A stretch of DNA of 64,000 nt from JBCBDX01 sp039815825 (lineage in GTDB: Bacteria; Pseudomonadota; Alphaproteobacteria; Rhizobiales; Rhizobiaceae): NCBI GenBank assembly GCA_039815825.1, contig JBCBYO010000013.1, positions 1-64,000 of the forward strand. The letters run 5' to 3'. Under the pieces are notes generated by a model. It made no database searches, was not told the DNA's origin, and saw nothing but the letters and a program-made list of their open reading frames with translations. The position numbers and the translations under genes are program-made. Positions 44,427 through 52,554 of this stretch are shown here, piece by piece; position 1 is the stretch's first letter; each line of letters opens with the position of its first letter.

Positions 44427-44535
44427 TCGTTCAACCAACTTTGCGCTGATTGGATTACATCATGCCCATGCCGCCAGTTTGGGCCGCTTGCCGGGCCAAA
44501 CCATCAGGGAAACATGGGCAAGCTTCAAAACGCAA

Positions 44536-44557
44536 AAGGCCGCCCGGAGGCGGCCTT
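44536..44557 (-). terminator. groEL-type terminator, repeat copy
   Basis: Perfect nine-pair stem (44536-44544 with 44549-44557), four-base loop, then on the minus strand a T-rich tail. Identical to the copies at 44666-44687 and 44843-44864. Confidence 0.75.
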
Positions 44558-44665
44558 TCGTTCAACCAACTTGCGCTGATTGGATTACATCATGCCCATG
44601 CCGCCAGTTTGGGCCGCTTGCCGGTCCAAACCATCAGGGAAACATGGGCAAGCTTCAAAACGCAA

Positions 44666-44687
44666 AAGGCCGCCCGGAGGCGGCCTT
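44666..44687 (-). terminator. groEL-type terminator, repeat copy
   Basis: Identical hairpin, one repeat period (130 bases) upstream of the copy at 44536. It is followed by the assembly gap on its groEL-proximal side. Confidence 0.75.
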
Positions 44688-44702
44688 TCGTTCAACCAAC
44701 TT

Positions 44703-44802
44703 NNNNNNNNNNNNNNNNNNNNNNNNNNNNNNNNNNNNNNNNNNNNNNNNNNNNNNNNNNNNNNNNNNNNNNNNNNNNNNNNNNNNNNNNNNNNNNNNNN
44801 NN
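44703..44802. other. Assembly gap (100 N) inside the repeat array
   Basis: Exactly 100 undetermined bases. By the 130-base period, the missing sequence would be about 53 bases plus a whole number of repeat units, so 100 is a placeholder and not a measured length. Confidence 0.98.
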
Positions 44803-44842
44803 CCAAACCATCAGGGAAACATGGGCAAGCTTCAAAACGCAA

Positions 44843-44864
44843 AAGGCCGCCCGGAGGCGGCCTT
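44843..44864 (-). terminator. Native groEL terminator
   Basis: Perfect nine-pair GC-rich stem (44843-44851 with 44856-44864) with a tetraloop and T-rich tail on the minus strand, 27 bases after the groEL stop. It should end the groESL transcript. Confidence 0.85.
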
Positions 44865-44891
44865 TCGTTCAACCAACTTGCGCTGATTGGA

Positions 44892-46529
44892 TTACATCAT
44901 GCCCATGCCGCCCATGTCAGGCATACCGCCCGGTGCAGCTGGTGCATCTTTCTGTGGCAGTTCAGCAATCATCGCTTCTGTTGTGATCAACAGGCCAGCA
45001 ACCGATGCCGCATCTTGCAATGCTGTGCGAACAACTTTCACCGGATCGACAATGCCGAGCCCGATCATGTCACCGAACTCGCCTGTTTGGGCGTTAAAGC
45101 CGTAAGCAGCTTTGTTCTCGTCCATGATTTTGCCTACGATAACAGAAGCTTCTTCACCGGCGTTCGCAGCGATCTGACGGGCAGGGGCCTGCAGAGCACG
45201 GCGTACGATGTTGATGCCAGCTTCTTGATCAGCATTTTCGCCTTTGGCGTCGATGAATTTTGAAGCGCGAAGAAGAGCTGTACCACCGCCAGGAACAATG
45301 CCCTCTTCAACGGCAGCGCGTGTCGCGTTTAATGCATCGTCAACGCGGTCCTTCTTCTCTTTAACTTCAACTTCAGTAGCGCCGCCAACACGGATGACAG
45401 CAACACCGCCGGCGAGTTTTGCGAGGCGCTCTTGCAGCTTCTCACGGTCGTAATCGGAAGAGGTTTCTTCGATCTGCGCTTTGATCTGGGCAACGCGGCC
45501 TTCAATGTCAGACTTCTGGCCCGCGCCATCGACGATTGTTGTGTTCTCTTTTGAAATCTCAACTTTCTTGGCTGTGCCGAGCATCTCGAGAGAAACGTTC
45601 TCGAGTTTGATGCCGAGATCTTCAGAGATCACGGTGCCGCCTGTCAGGATCGCGATGTCTTCGAGCATCGCTTTACGGCGATCGCCGAAGCCCGGTGCTT
45701 TAACAGCAGCAATTTTCAGGCCGCCACGCAGCTTGTTGACCACCAATGTCGCAAGCGCTTCGCCTTCAACATCTTCAGCAATGATCAGGAGCGGACGTGA
45801 GGACTGTACAACCGACTCAAGGATCGGAAGCATAGCTTGCAGGTTTGAAAGCTTTTTCTCGTGGATCAAGATGAACGGATCTTCCAGATCAGCGATCATC
45901 TTTTCCGGGTTTGTCACGAAGTAAGGTGACAAGTAACCACGGTCGAACTGCATGCCTTCAACAACTTCCAGCTCTGTTTCAGCTGTCTTGGCTTCTTCAA
46001 CAGTGATGACGCCTTCGTTGCCAACCTTTTGCATGGCTTCGGCAATGTCTTCACCGATTTGCTTGTCACCATTGGCAGAGATGGTGCCAACCTGGGCAAC
46101 TTCCTCGGAAGTTTTGATTTTTGTTGCCTTTGCGAGGACGTCTTTAACGACTTCAGCAACAGCCATGTCGATGCCGCGCTTCAGGTCCATTGGGTTCATG
46201 CCAGCAGCGACAGCCTTGTGGCCTTCCTGAACGATGGACTGTGCCAAAACTGTAGCAGTTGTGGTACCGTCACCGGCAATGTCGTTTGTCTTTGACGCGA
46301 CTTCGCGCAGCATTTGTGCGCCCATGTTTTCGAACTTGTCTTCCAGTTCGATTTCCTTGGCGACAGAAACACCATCTTTTGTGATGCGTGGTGCGCCAAA
46401 TGACTTGTCCAAAACAACGTTACGGCCTTTCGGGCCAAGTGTTACTTTTACGGCGTCGGCGAGAATGTTGACACCAGCCAGCATGCGCTCACGTGCCGAA
46501 CGGCCGAAGATGACTTCTTTAGCTGCCAT
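44892..46529 (-). CDS. groEL: Chaperonin GroEL (Hsp60)
   Basis: ATP-dependent 14-mer chaperonin that folds proteins with GroES. It has 545 aa, normal length. Seen are VTLGPKGRNVVLDKSFGAPR, the ATP-site DGVSVAKEIELED and AGDGTTTATVLAQSI, and the C-terminal Gly-Met tail GGMPDMGGMGMM. The gene follows groES by 69 bases on the same strand. Regulation is by the CIRCE element and promoter upstream of groES. The 3' end borders the repeat array, in which its last codons are copied. Rhizobiales often have several groEL genes; this operon with CIRCE is the heat-inducible type. Confidence 0.98.
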   Translation of the reverse strand: MAAKEVIFGRSARERMLAGVNILADAVKVTLGPKGRNVVLDKSFGAPRITKDGVSVAKEIELEDKFENMGAQMLREVASKTNDIAGDGTTTATVLAQSIVQEGHKAVAAGMNPMDLKRGIDMAVAEVVKDVLAKATKIKTSEEVAQVGTISANGDKQIGEDIAEAMQKVGNEGVITVEEAKTAETELEVVEGMQFDRGYLSPYFVTNPEKMIADLEDPFILIHEKKLSNLQAMLPILESVVQSSRPLLIIAEDVEGEALATLVVNKLRGGLKIAAVKAPGFGDRRKAMLEDIAILTGGTVISEDLGIKLENVSLEMLGTAKKVEISKENTTIVDGAGQKSDIEGRVAQIKAQIEETSSDYDREKLQERLAKLAGGVAVIRVGGATEVEVKEKKDRVDDALNATRAAVEEGIVPGGGTALLRASKFIDAKGENADQEAGINIVRRALQAPARQIAANAGEEASVIVGKIMDENKAAYGFNAQTGEFGDMIGLGIVDPVKVVRTALQDAASVAGLLITTEAMIAELPQKDAPAAPGGMPDMGGMGMM

Positions 46530-46598
46530 TTTAATACTCCTTGGGGCGGGGCCCCGATTTTATTAGATTGAAAAGCGGATTTGGATGAGCGTCGGCAA

Positions 46599-46895
46599 TC
46601 AGCCGATGATGCCCATGATGTCGCTTTCTTTCATGATCAACAGGTCTTCGCCGTTCAGCTTGACTTCGGTGCCTGACCATTTGCCAAATAGAACGCGGTC
46701 GCCGGCTTTAACGTCGAGTTCGACGATTTTGCCACTGTCATCGCGTGCGCCATTGCCAACAGCGACAACTTCGCCTTCCTGTGGCTTTTCTTTTGCGGTG
46801 TCAGGAATGATGATGCCACCGGATGTTTTTTCTTCTGAGTCAACGCGGCGAACGACAACGCGGTCGTGCAGCGGACGAAAGTTCATCTCTGCCAT
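46599..46895 (-). CDS. groES: Co-chaperonin GroES (Hsp10)
   Basis: Seven-membered lid of GroEL, 98 aa. Motifs are FRPLHDRVVVRRVDSEEKTS, GGIIIPDTAKEKPQEGEVVA and GDRVLFGKWSGTEVKLNGED. ATG 46895 (MAEMNFRP) has AAAGG about nine bases upstream; the downstream ATG (46886) is an alternative, and the open frame to 46949 runs into the CIRCE region and is not coding. First gene of groES-groEL. Confidence 0.97.
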   Translation of the reverse strand: MAEMNFRPLHDRVVVRRVDSEEKTSGGIIIPDTAKEKPQEGEVVAVGNGARDDSGKIVELDVKAGDRVLFGKWSGTEVKLNGEDLLIMKESDIMGIIG

Positions 46896-46942
46896 GAGTT
46901 TTACCTTTGAAATGGTTGTTTCCCGTCGCGCCCATTGGCGCG

Positions 46943-46969
46943 CTAGCACTCGTTAGTGGTGAGTGCTAG
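46943..46969. promoter_or_regulatory. CIRCE element (HrcA operator)
   Basis: The inverted repeat CTAGCACTC-N9-GAGTGCTAG matches the CIRCE consensus TTAGCACTC-N9-GAGTGCTAA with only the outermost bases changed. It lies just downstream of the predicted -10 and 47 bases before groES. HrcA would bind here and release on heat stress. hrcA itself is not in the window. Confidence 0.96.
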
Positions 46970-46976
46970 CGAGGCG

Positions 46977-47005
46977 CAAATAGTGGGCATGACATGGCAT
47001 GTCAA
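46977..47005 (-). promoter_or_regulatory. sigma70-type promoter of groESL
   Basis: On the minus strand, TTGACA (47000-47005) and TATTTG (46977-46982) are separated by exactly 17 bases. The start point would fall at about 46970, the edge of CIRCE, so HrcA binding would block initiation. Confidence 0.85.
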
Positions 47006-47032
47006 GGCGCAGCCTTTTCGGCTTAAACAAAA

Positions 47033-47056
47033 AACCCCGGCTTGAAGGCCGGGGTT
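47033..47056 (-). terminator. Intrinsic terminator of the tadG-like gene
   Basis: Stem of nine pairs (core CCCCGGC/GCCGGGG, 47035-47041 with 47048-47054) and, on the minus strand, six T directly after it. It lies 25 bases past the stop of the VWA gene and separates it from the groESL promoter. Confidence 0.88.
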
Positions 47057-47080
47057 AGTCTTTGCAACCATTCTACACGA

Positions 47081-48985
47081 TCACTCGTCGTCGAATGCGG
47101 TCAGACGCAGCTTGCCGATGTCGTCGCCAATCTTTTCAAAGGCGGCGATCAGTTCTGCGGAGTTTGTTGCCGAAATGGCTGTATCATCACGTGAAGCGCA
47201 GTGGTTGGACAGAGCATTTGCTCGACTACTGTTGTTGTCAAATGAGACAAAGTAGACTGTCACGCCTTTTTGCTTGATCTCGGTGCACAGTGCTTCCGTA
47301 CCGTCGTCAAACATGTCGATCGCTTTGGAGCTTGAATAGCTTCCGTTATAGAGACCAAACACGTTGTCTTTCGGGTATTGGAGCGACGAATAGGAGTCAT
47401 CCCACTGCGACGAGTTGGCAGGCACGTTGTCACCATCTGTGATAACCACGAGAACTTTCTGTGTCTCGTCAAACTCACCACCACTAGCGATTGGCTCCCA
47501 AGGCGTCAGTGTGTTCATCGCCCAAAGCAGGCCAAGGGTAACGTCAGTGTTGCCGCCGGCGTACATAGAGTCGATAGCTTGTTTCACATCACCGTTTTGA
47601 CCGGAGGTCGATGCCGTCAGGCCGGCAATATCGTCACTTAGTGGCAATACCGATGCTATATCACATTTCCCGTTCGGGTTACGGCTGCTTGTTGTGTACA
47701 GGTCGCTGCTCGACATGTTGTGGTACTTCGCGCTGTTGTACACACGGGCGTCCTCGTAATTGTCGATTTCCCAATCGTCGCTATTACCGGACCCGGTTTG
47801 ACCATCAGAGTGGTCGCTGGAGCCACCTTGGTCGTTGATGTAGTTGTTGGAACCGCTGTGTGAGTCAGACTCGTCCGGCGCCATGATCGGCACATAAAGT
47901 GAGTCACCGTCAAAATTGGGGTCCAAAGACGGGTTTGACCAAGTGGATGTTGTCGGTTCATCGACCGTATAGCGATAGTCGCCCGCACGATGTTCAAAGC
48001 ATCCTTTGAACGCTGTATTAGTCCAGTCGAACACATCCTTGCGGGTCACCAAACCCATATTCGATTTCGCAGCCAAAGCCTGAACATTGATGCCGTCGCC
48101 ATCATCCTCAAGCATGTTGTCGGCTTCAAGGTAGTCAACGAGTTTCGCAGGATCATAATCACCCCACTCATCGCAGTTGCTGGAGCAGTTCTCGTACATG
48201 GCATAGTACATGTCGCCCTGGTTGAGCTTGAACGGTGCCAAATAGTTAAAGTGGATCGAAGAATATCCGTCCCAGTCGATCCAGTCTTCCCAAGTCCCGG
48301 AATTCACACCTGCAGATGCAGACGCACCGCTGCGCATTTCGTCATTGGGTAACGAAACCATATTGTCCCACGGTACGATCGAGAATTTCACCGTAGCGTT
48401 GGACTGCCCGCTCACTGCAGCGGATGCAGCGTCGATAAGCGCGTAGGCAGCCTGCTTTGCAGCTTGGATCTTCGTCAAGCTGTTTCCGTCAGCATCGGTC
48501 CCCCCATTGCCGCCCATTGAGCCGGAGTTATCGATCGCGATCGCCACTTCCACGTCCTGGCGACCAAACTGTGCCTGTGTACGCACTATCGGCGAAACGA
48601 CATCGTAGCCAAACATGTGCATGAAGTGCGTATCAATATCGGTTTTTGCGACAATCTGGACCTTTCCAGATGTCATATCGACAGAAAACAACCCACCGTC
48701 GCTGGGGTCGGTCGAGATTGTCAGGTCCGAAACCGAGCTCATCAGGTTGCGTCCTTCCTCGATTAGCTCGGAGCTCTCCATGTCTGGGTTGAGAGCAACC
48801 CGCTTGGCCACGTGTAGGGCGACCATTTGTGTTGTGGTTTCCAAGTCAGTTTTGGCACGGTCGATGTTTGAGTAATCGACGGCCAAGGCTGCGAATCCAA
48901 ACATTGGCACAACGGCAATCGAAGCCATGATGTATGCGGTGCCGCTTTCTTCTTTTAGGAAACGCTTAATAATACTTTTCTTCAT
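47081..48985 (-). CDS. TadG-like pilus-associated protein with VWA domain
   Basis: A 634-aa protein. The N-terminus (about residues 1-40: FLKEESGTAYIMASIAVVPM then FGFAALAVDYS) is the TadE/TadG-type hydrophobic segment. A von Willebrand A domain starts near residue 145, with MIDAS residues Asp152, Ser154 and Ser156 in IAIDNSGSMGG and a later VVITDGDNVPANSS. A long insertion (about 230-470) is rich in Asp, Ser, Asn and Tyr. It includes the acid stretches TDADGNS and EDDGDGINVQ, which look like calcium-binding loops. TadG proteins belong to Flp pilus systems. The other tad genes (ATPase, secretin, pilin) are not here. It is divergent from two TadE-like genes. Confidence 0.85.
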   Translation of the reverse strand: MKKSIIKRFLKEESGTAYIMASIAVVPMFGFAALAVDYSNIDRAKTDLETTTQMVALHVAKRVALNPDMESSELIEEGRNLMSSVSDLTISTDPSDGGLFSVDMTSGKVQIVAKTDIDTHFMHMFGYDVVSPIVRTQAQFGRQDVEVAIAIDNSGSMGGNGGTDADGNSLTKIQAAKQAAYALIDAASAAVSGQSNATVKFSIVPWDNMVSLPNDEMRSGASASAGVNSGTWEDWIDWDGYSSIHFNYLAPFKLNQGDMYYAMYENCSSNCDEWGDYDPAKLVDYLEADNMLEDDGDGINVQALAAKSNMGLVTRKDVFDWTNTAFKGCFEHRAGDYRYTVDEPTTSTWSNPSLDPNFDGDSLYVPIMAPDESDSHSGSNNYINDQGGSSDHSDGQTGSGNSDDWEIDNYEDARVYNSAKYHNMSSSDLYTTSSRNPNGKCDIASVLPLSDDIAGLTASTSGQNGDVKQAIDSMYAGGNTDVTLGLLWAMNTLTPWEPIASGGEFDETQKVLVVITDGDNVPANSSQWDDSYSSLQYPKDNVFGLYNGSYSSSKAIDMFDDGTEALCTEIKQKGVTVYFVSFDNNSSRANALSNHCASRDDTAISATNSAELIAAFEKIGDDIGKLRLTAFDDE

Positions 48986-49137
48986 GATAAGTTCCGCCGA
49001 ACGAAAAACTGATCATGCCGGTATGCCAGAATTGGCTTACTCTTCAGTTATTGCGTTTGCTCAAATTCAACCAATTTGAAAAACGGTTCCGAAACCAGAA
49101 GCTGATACGGTCTCCCAATCGTGTCTAAGGCGGAACC

Positions 49138-49635
49138 ATGATGATTACGCTTCGAAAGCTTTTAAGCGCCAAGGATGGCGTGTCGTCGATTGAATTTGCA
49201 ATTCTCTCACCGCTGTTTTTTGCGTTGCTCACAGCCGTCTTTGAAATCAGCAACTTCGTCTATCAGAACGCCTCGGTGCAACGCGCGATCGAGGATGTCA
49301 TTTACGACATCCGCACGAAGGAAATTTACAACGTCTTTGCGCAGGATGAGTACGATGACTACTCCATCGAGGATTTTCTGCGCGCTGAGATTTGTAAAAG
49401 CGTCTCTGTACCAGACTGCAAAAACAACACCGATATTTTTGTTCAAACGTTCGATACAGATTACAACTCCTACACCAATTCCGCAGATGGTGATGAACTC
49501 TCGCTTGGTTCGCCGGAAACACTCATGCGTGTCGAGGCGTCGGTAACCTTTCCCAATATCCTCTTCACTGAAGCAATTTTTGGCAAAGATGACCTCACCA
49601 TCACCGCTGGTTTGACATTTATGACGGAGCCCTAG
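49138..49635 (+). CDS. TadE-like pseudopilin-type protein
   Basis: A 165-aa protein with the typical N-terminal TadE segment: KDGVSSIEFAILSPLFFALL followed by TAVFEISNFVYQNASVQRA (about residues 12-50). The rest is acidic and presumably periplasmic, with two Cys residues (EICKSVSVPDCKNN) that could form a disulfide. AAGGCGG precedes the ATG. It is followed four bases later by the second TadE-like gene. Role in Flp/Tad pilus assembly is from the family only. Confidence 0.85.
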   Translation: MMITLRKLLSAKDGVSSIEFAILSPLFFALLTAVFEISNFVYQNASVQRAIEDVIYDIRTKEIYNVFAQDEYDDYSIEDFLRAEICKSVSVPDCKNNTDIFVQTFDTDYNSYTNSADGDELSLGSPETLMRVEASVTFPNILFTEAIFGKDDLTITAGLTFMTEP

Positions 49636-49638
49636 GGT

Positions 49639-50385
49639 ATGGCATTTTCAGTGTTCAGCTTCCGCAAATGGCTGAAGCGCAGGTTTTACGTTTTTGGGGC
49701 CAACTCCCGAGCATCGGTTTCGGTCGAAATGGCATTCATCCTGCCGACATTTGCCGCGATGGCGTTCCTGACGTGGGACGCTGGAACCGTATACACCCAG
49801 TATAAGCGTGGTACGCGCCACTATTATGCGTTGGGCGATATCATGTCGGGCCAGACGACCGATGTTACCTGCGGTCGCCTCGATACCATTTCAGAGTTGG
49901 TTTATGACTCTTACGCCGCGGGCAATTGGGCGCGGCGGCCAGAAAAGGGTAGCGGCGTTTCTTTCGACGAGAGCGGTGCATTGGATTTCCGCTTTATTAT
50001 CCACATGATGCAGGTTGAGGAACAACCCGATGGTTCGTTCGATTCCAAAGTGAACTGGAGCTATTATCGAACCGGCCAGGACATGGATAATATTGATAAG
50101 AAGAAGCATTATGGTCCCGGCGAGTACGTCGACACGCCCAATGGCCTGAGAATTGACGGTCTTGAATATGTGTGGATCGAAGCGCGCCTGTTCATTGCGC
50201 CAGCTATCAACTATTTGGGTATTTTTGACTACAGCGAAAAAGAGAATCAGACCCACAAAGAGGTCGAGCTCGACAAATACTTCCCGCTGCGTTTCGTGAC
50301 CGCGCTAAATCTGGTCGAAGACTCAGCTAACAACGATTACTTCACCGAGAAGTGCTGGGATAGTTCGACCTACGTCAAACCTTGA
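49639..50385 (+). CDS. TadE-like protein, larger paralogue
   Basis: A 248-aa protein. After a basic N-terminus (RKWLKRRFYVFGANSRASVS) comes VEMAFILPTFAAMAFLTWDA, the TadE/TadF-type membrane segment with the conserved Glu. The remaining 190 residues are periplasmic and Tyr/Asp-rich, with Cys near residues 75 and 240. It lies four bases after the first TadE-like gene, so the pair is co-transcribed. In Tad loci TadE and TadF are adjacent, so this may be the TadF equivalent. The next gene converges five bases from its stop. Confidence 0.82.
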   Translation: MAFSVFSFRKWLKRRFYVFGANSRASVSVEMAFILPTFAAMAFLTWDAGTVYTQYKRGTRHYYALGDIMSGQTTDVTCGRLDTISELVYDSYAAGNWARRPEKGSGVSFDESGALDFRFIIHMMQVEEQPDGSFDSKVNWSYYRTGQDMDNIDKKKHYGPGEYVDTPNGLRIDGLEYVWIEARLFIAPAINYLGIFDYSEKENQTHKEVELDKYFPLRFVTALNLVEDSANNDYFTEKCWDSSTYVKP

Positions 50386-50390
50386 CGCCT

Positions 50391-51569
50391 TCAAATTTGT
50401 TGCAACAGACTACGCGGGCCACCAAAAAAAGGGCCTGCGCCATATTGTGCGAAGAGATCGATAGCGTCTGCCGCGTCGCCCTCGGTGGTGATGTTGTTCA
50501 TTAGAAACATCATTTTTTCACGCTGGAAGAATTCAAAGGCAGATATTGCCGCTGGATCTGCCAAGTCGGGGGTGCTGGCGGCGCGAAAGGCCTCTTCTAG
50601 ACCAACAACGACACCCTCCAAGTCGGACAGAAATTCGATGTCAGCCGTTTCAAGGTTAAGGTGAAGACCATGGCATGCAATGGCACCGCCCTGCTGGTGT
50701 AGCTTTGCCAATCGCCCAAACGCCTTGTTGTCAGCGCGCCCAAGTGTTTTGCTGTCTGCAAGAAAAATGAGGCCTCGAATAAGCGAGGCCTGCGCGGCAA
50801 ACAGCTGCTCCAAAGCGGTCCAATGCTGATCGTTTTCCAACAGATCATGGCCGCAGGGAACCATCAAATAGCATTCATCACCCAATGACGCGAAAACTTG
50901 CCGCGAAGCAGCAATGGTTTGCTCGATCAGGCTGCGATCAAATACAGCGCTTGCCTCACTGTCCTTTGAAACGAGGTGACGTATGTAACTGGGTCGCTGA
51001 CGCGGTGGCGTTATTCGTTTTCTGCAAACTTGATAATAGGATACTCGACCGCTTTCCAAATCAACAAAAGGATCGAAATACAATTCGGGCTCAAAAGCGG
51101 TTGAACCTATCTCATCGGCCGGTTTGTTCGAAGGTTCCTGCCGATCGGTGGCTGAACCGTTTACGACGTCCGGTATTGTTTTGTTTTCTCGCCGCATTGG
51201 CGCTTGGCCAAAATGGGAAGGTTGCGCATCCTCAGAAAGACCCACTTTTTGGCGGGAATCCGGGTCAGCTTCAGATTTCGTTTTTGACACTCTATCAGCG
51301 CGCGCATCTTCAATGGCTCGTGTAGCCATACGCAGACTTTCACGCGCACCGATGTCGGCAACCGGTTCCGCCCGCGGTTTGCGGCTGATGAACTGAACGC
51401 CGACAATAAATATCAGGGCCCCTACGATCGCCAACAAACTGTTTAGCAACGACGATTCTGGAAAAAGGGCAAAATTGGCTAACTGGTCTGGAAGCAATAA
51501 TGAAGCTGCGGCGACAGCACCCATCGCCAAGCTCACTGCAACCATCAAAAAACCTAAGATGCGAATCAT
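50391..51569 (-). CDS. Membrane protein with degenerate EAL domain, TipF-like
   Basis: A 392-aa protein with two N-terminal membrane helices (about residues 3-27 and 40-60), a polar linker and an EAL-like domain (about 155-390). The start of the domain, ELYFDPFVDLESGRVSYYQV, corresponds to the usual LxYQPIV...G..xEAL region, but the Glu-Ala-Leu motif is replaced. The end, DLFAQYGAGPFFGGPRSLL, keeps the GxxFGxP pattern. Loss of catalytic residues suggests a c-di-GMP receptor and not an enzyme, like Caulobacter TipF, which has a similar layout and acts in flagellar assembly. ATG 51569 has AGGGGTGGA upstream. The TipF link is inference. Confidence 0.75.
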   Translation of the reverse strand: MIRILGFLMVAVSLAMGAVAAASLLLPDQLANFALFPESSLLNSLLAIVGALIFIVGVQFISRKPRAEPVADIGARESLRMATRAIEDARADRVSKTKSEADPDSRQKVGLSEDAQPSHFGQAPMRRENKTIPDVVNGSATDRQEPSNKPADEIGSTAFEPELYFDPFVDLESGRVSYYQVCRKRITPPRQRPSYIRHLVSKDSEASAVFDRSLIEQTIAASRQVFASLGDECYLMVPCGHDLLENDQHWTALEQLFAAQASLIRGLIFLADSKTLGRADNKAFGRLAKLHQQGGAIACHGLHLNLETADIEFLSDLEGVVVGLEEAFRAASTPDLADPAAISAFEFFQREKMMFLMNNITTEGDAADAIDLFAQYGAGPFFGGPRSLLQQI

Positions 51570-51696
51570 TCCACCCCTACACAAAGCCTTTTGCTTCATT
51601 ACGTGCAAATTGTTGACTTCGGTAATCCAAAACTGGTGACACGGTGAAAACGTTGGGTTAACCGCTCGGCGCAAACGCAAGAAAGGAACGAGCGAG

Positions 51697-52545
51697 ATGG
51701 AACTGGTCGGCGATTTTGGCGAAGTATCGTCCCGCTATGATGTGATCTTGTGTGATGTCTGGGGTGTTTTACACAACGGACAAACCGCGTGGAGCGCGGC
51801 GTCCAAAGCGCTGATTGCTGCGCGCAAGGCAGGAAAAACTGTTGTTCTCCTGACCAATTCACCGCGTCCACACCCTGGTGTGCGCCAGCAGCTTGGTATT
51901 TTGGGTGTTCCAGAAGAGGCGTATGACGCGATCGCCACCTCGGGTGATGTAACCCAGGTACTCATCGCAGATGCCCCCCGCCGCCAGTTTCACCTCGGTC
52001 CGGACCGCGATCTAGCACTGTTTGATGGTTTGGATGTAGATCTGGTCGACGAGTTTGAAGCCAGCGCTATCGTTTGCACGGGCCTTTACGATGACGAAAG
52101 CGAAACGCCTGACGATTACGAAGAGATGCTGATGCGTTTGCGCGGGCGGAACTTGCCTTTCATCTGCGCCAACCCTGACATCGTCGTCGAGCGCGGTAAC
52201 CGATTGGTCTATTGTGCCGGAGCACTGGCGCGCCGGTACGGCCTCATGGGCGGTCGCACGCTAATCGCTGGAAAACCTCACCGGCCGATCTACGAGTTGG
52301 CGATGAAACTGGCATCTGAGGCGCGTGGTGCCGAGGTGACCAAAGCGCAAACACTGGTTATCGGTGACGGTATTACAACTGATGCAAAGGGTGCCATGGA
52401 CAATGGCTATGATTTGCTTTTTGTCACCGATGGCATCCATGCGCGCGAATATGGCGATCACGGCGCACCTGACCTTGAGAAGGTACATGCATTTCTTGAC
52501 GATTTTGGCGCTAAACCGGTCGCCTTGATGACCAAACTCGCATAA
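51697..52545 (+). CDS. HAD-superfamily class IIA hydrolase (TIGR01459 type, NagD-like)
   Basis: A 282-aa phosphatase-like protein. HAD motif 1 is VILCDVWGVLHNGQTAWSAA, motif 2 is VLLTNSPRPHPGV, the motif 3 Lys is in LIAGKPHRPIYELA, and motif 4 is TLVIGDGITTDAKGAMDNGY. The C2 cap of NagD-like enzymes lies in between. The substrate is unknown. AAAGGAACGAG precedes the ATG. It is nine bases upstream of ribF, a conserved pairing in alphaproteobacteria as I recall, so a role in flavin or nucleotide dephosphorylation is thinkable. Confidence 0.88.
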   Translation: MELVGDFGEVSSRYDVILCDVWGVLHNGQTAWSAASKALIAARKAGKTVVLLTNSPRPHPGVRQQLGILGVPEEAYDAIATSGDVTQVLIADAPRRQFHLGPDRDLALFDGLDVDLVDEFEASAIVCTGLYDDESETPDDYEEMLMRLRGRNLPFICANPDIVVERGNRLVYCAGALARRYGLMGGRTLIAGKPHRPIYELAMKLASEARGAEVTKAQTLVIGDGITTDAKGAMDNGYDLLFVTDGIHAREYGDHGAPDLEKVHAFLDDFGAKPVALMTKLA

Positions 52546-52554
52546 TCGGTAACA

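Larger units (their letters stand above)
44405..44891. repeat. Tandem 130-bp repeats of groEL 3' tail plus terminator
   Basis: A direct repeat with a 130-base period: the same sequence starts at 44443 and 44573, and again at 44880 where it merges into the true groEL end. Read on the minus strand, each unit encodes a short tail ending GGMGMM, the groEL stop, about 30 bases of leader, and the terminator hairpin. The two complete units differ by one base (44506 G and the matching T) plus one extra T. The distal terminator copy (44405-44426) is more diverged. An assembly gap of 100 N interrupts the array, so copy number is unknown. Open frames through it are artefacts of repetition. Confidence 0.92.

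Noticed and set aside
44405..44891. CRISPR-like array
   Set aside because: The units are contiguous with no unique spacers, 130 bases long, and contain groEL codons and a terminator.
44335..45263. Several overlapping open frames through the repeat array and the N gap
   Set aside because: They read the 130-base repeats in three frames because 130 is not a multiple of three. They include undetermined bases and overlap groEL; no family-like sequence.
52546..52554. FMN riboswitch for ribF
   Set aside because: Only nine bases separate ribF from the preceding gene, and no RFN-like element is seen upstream of the HAD gene.
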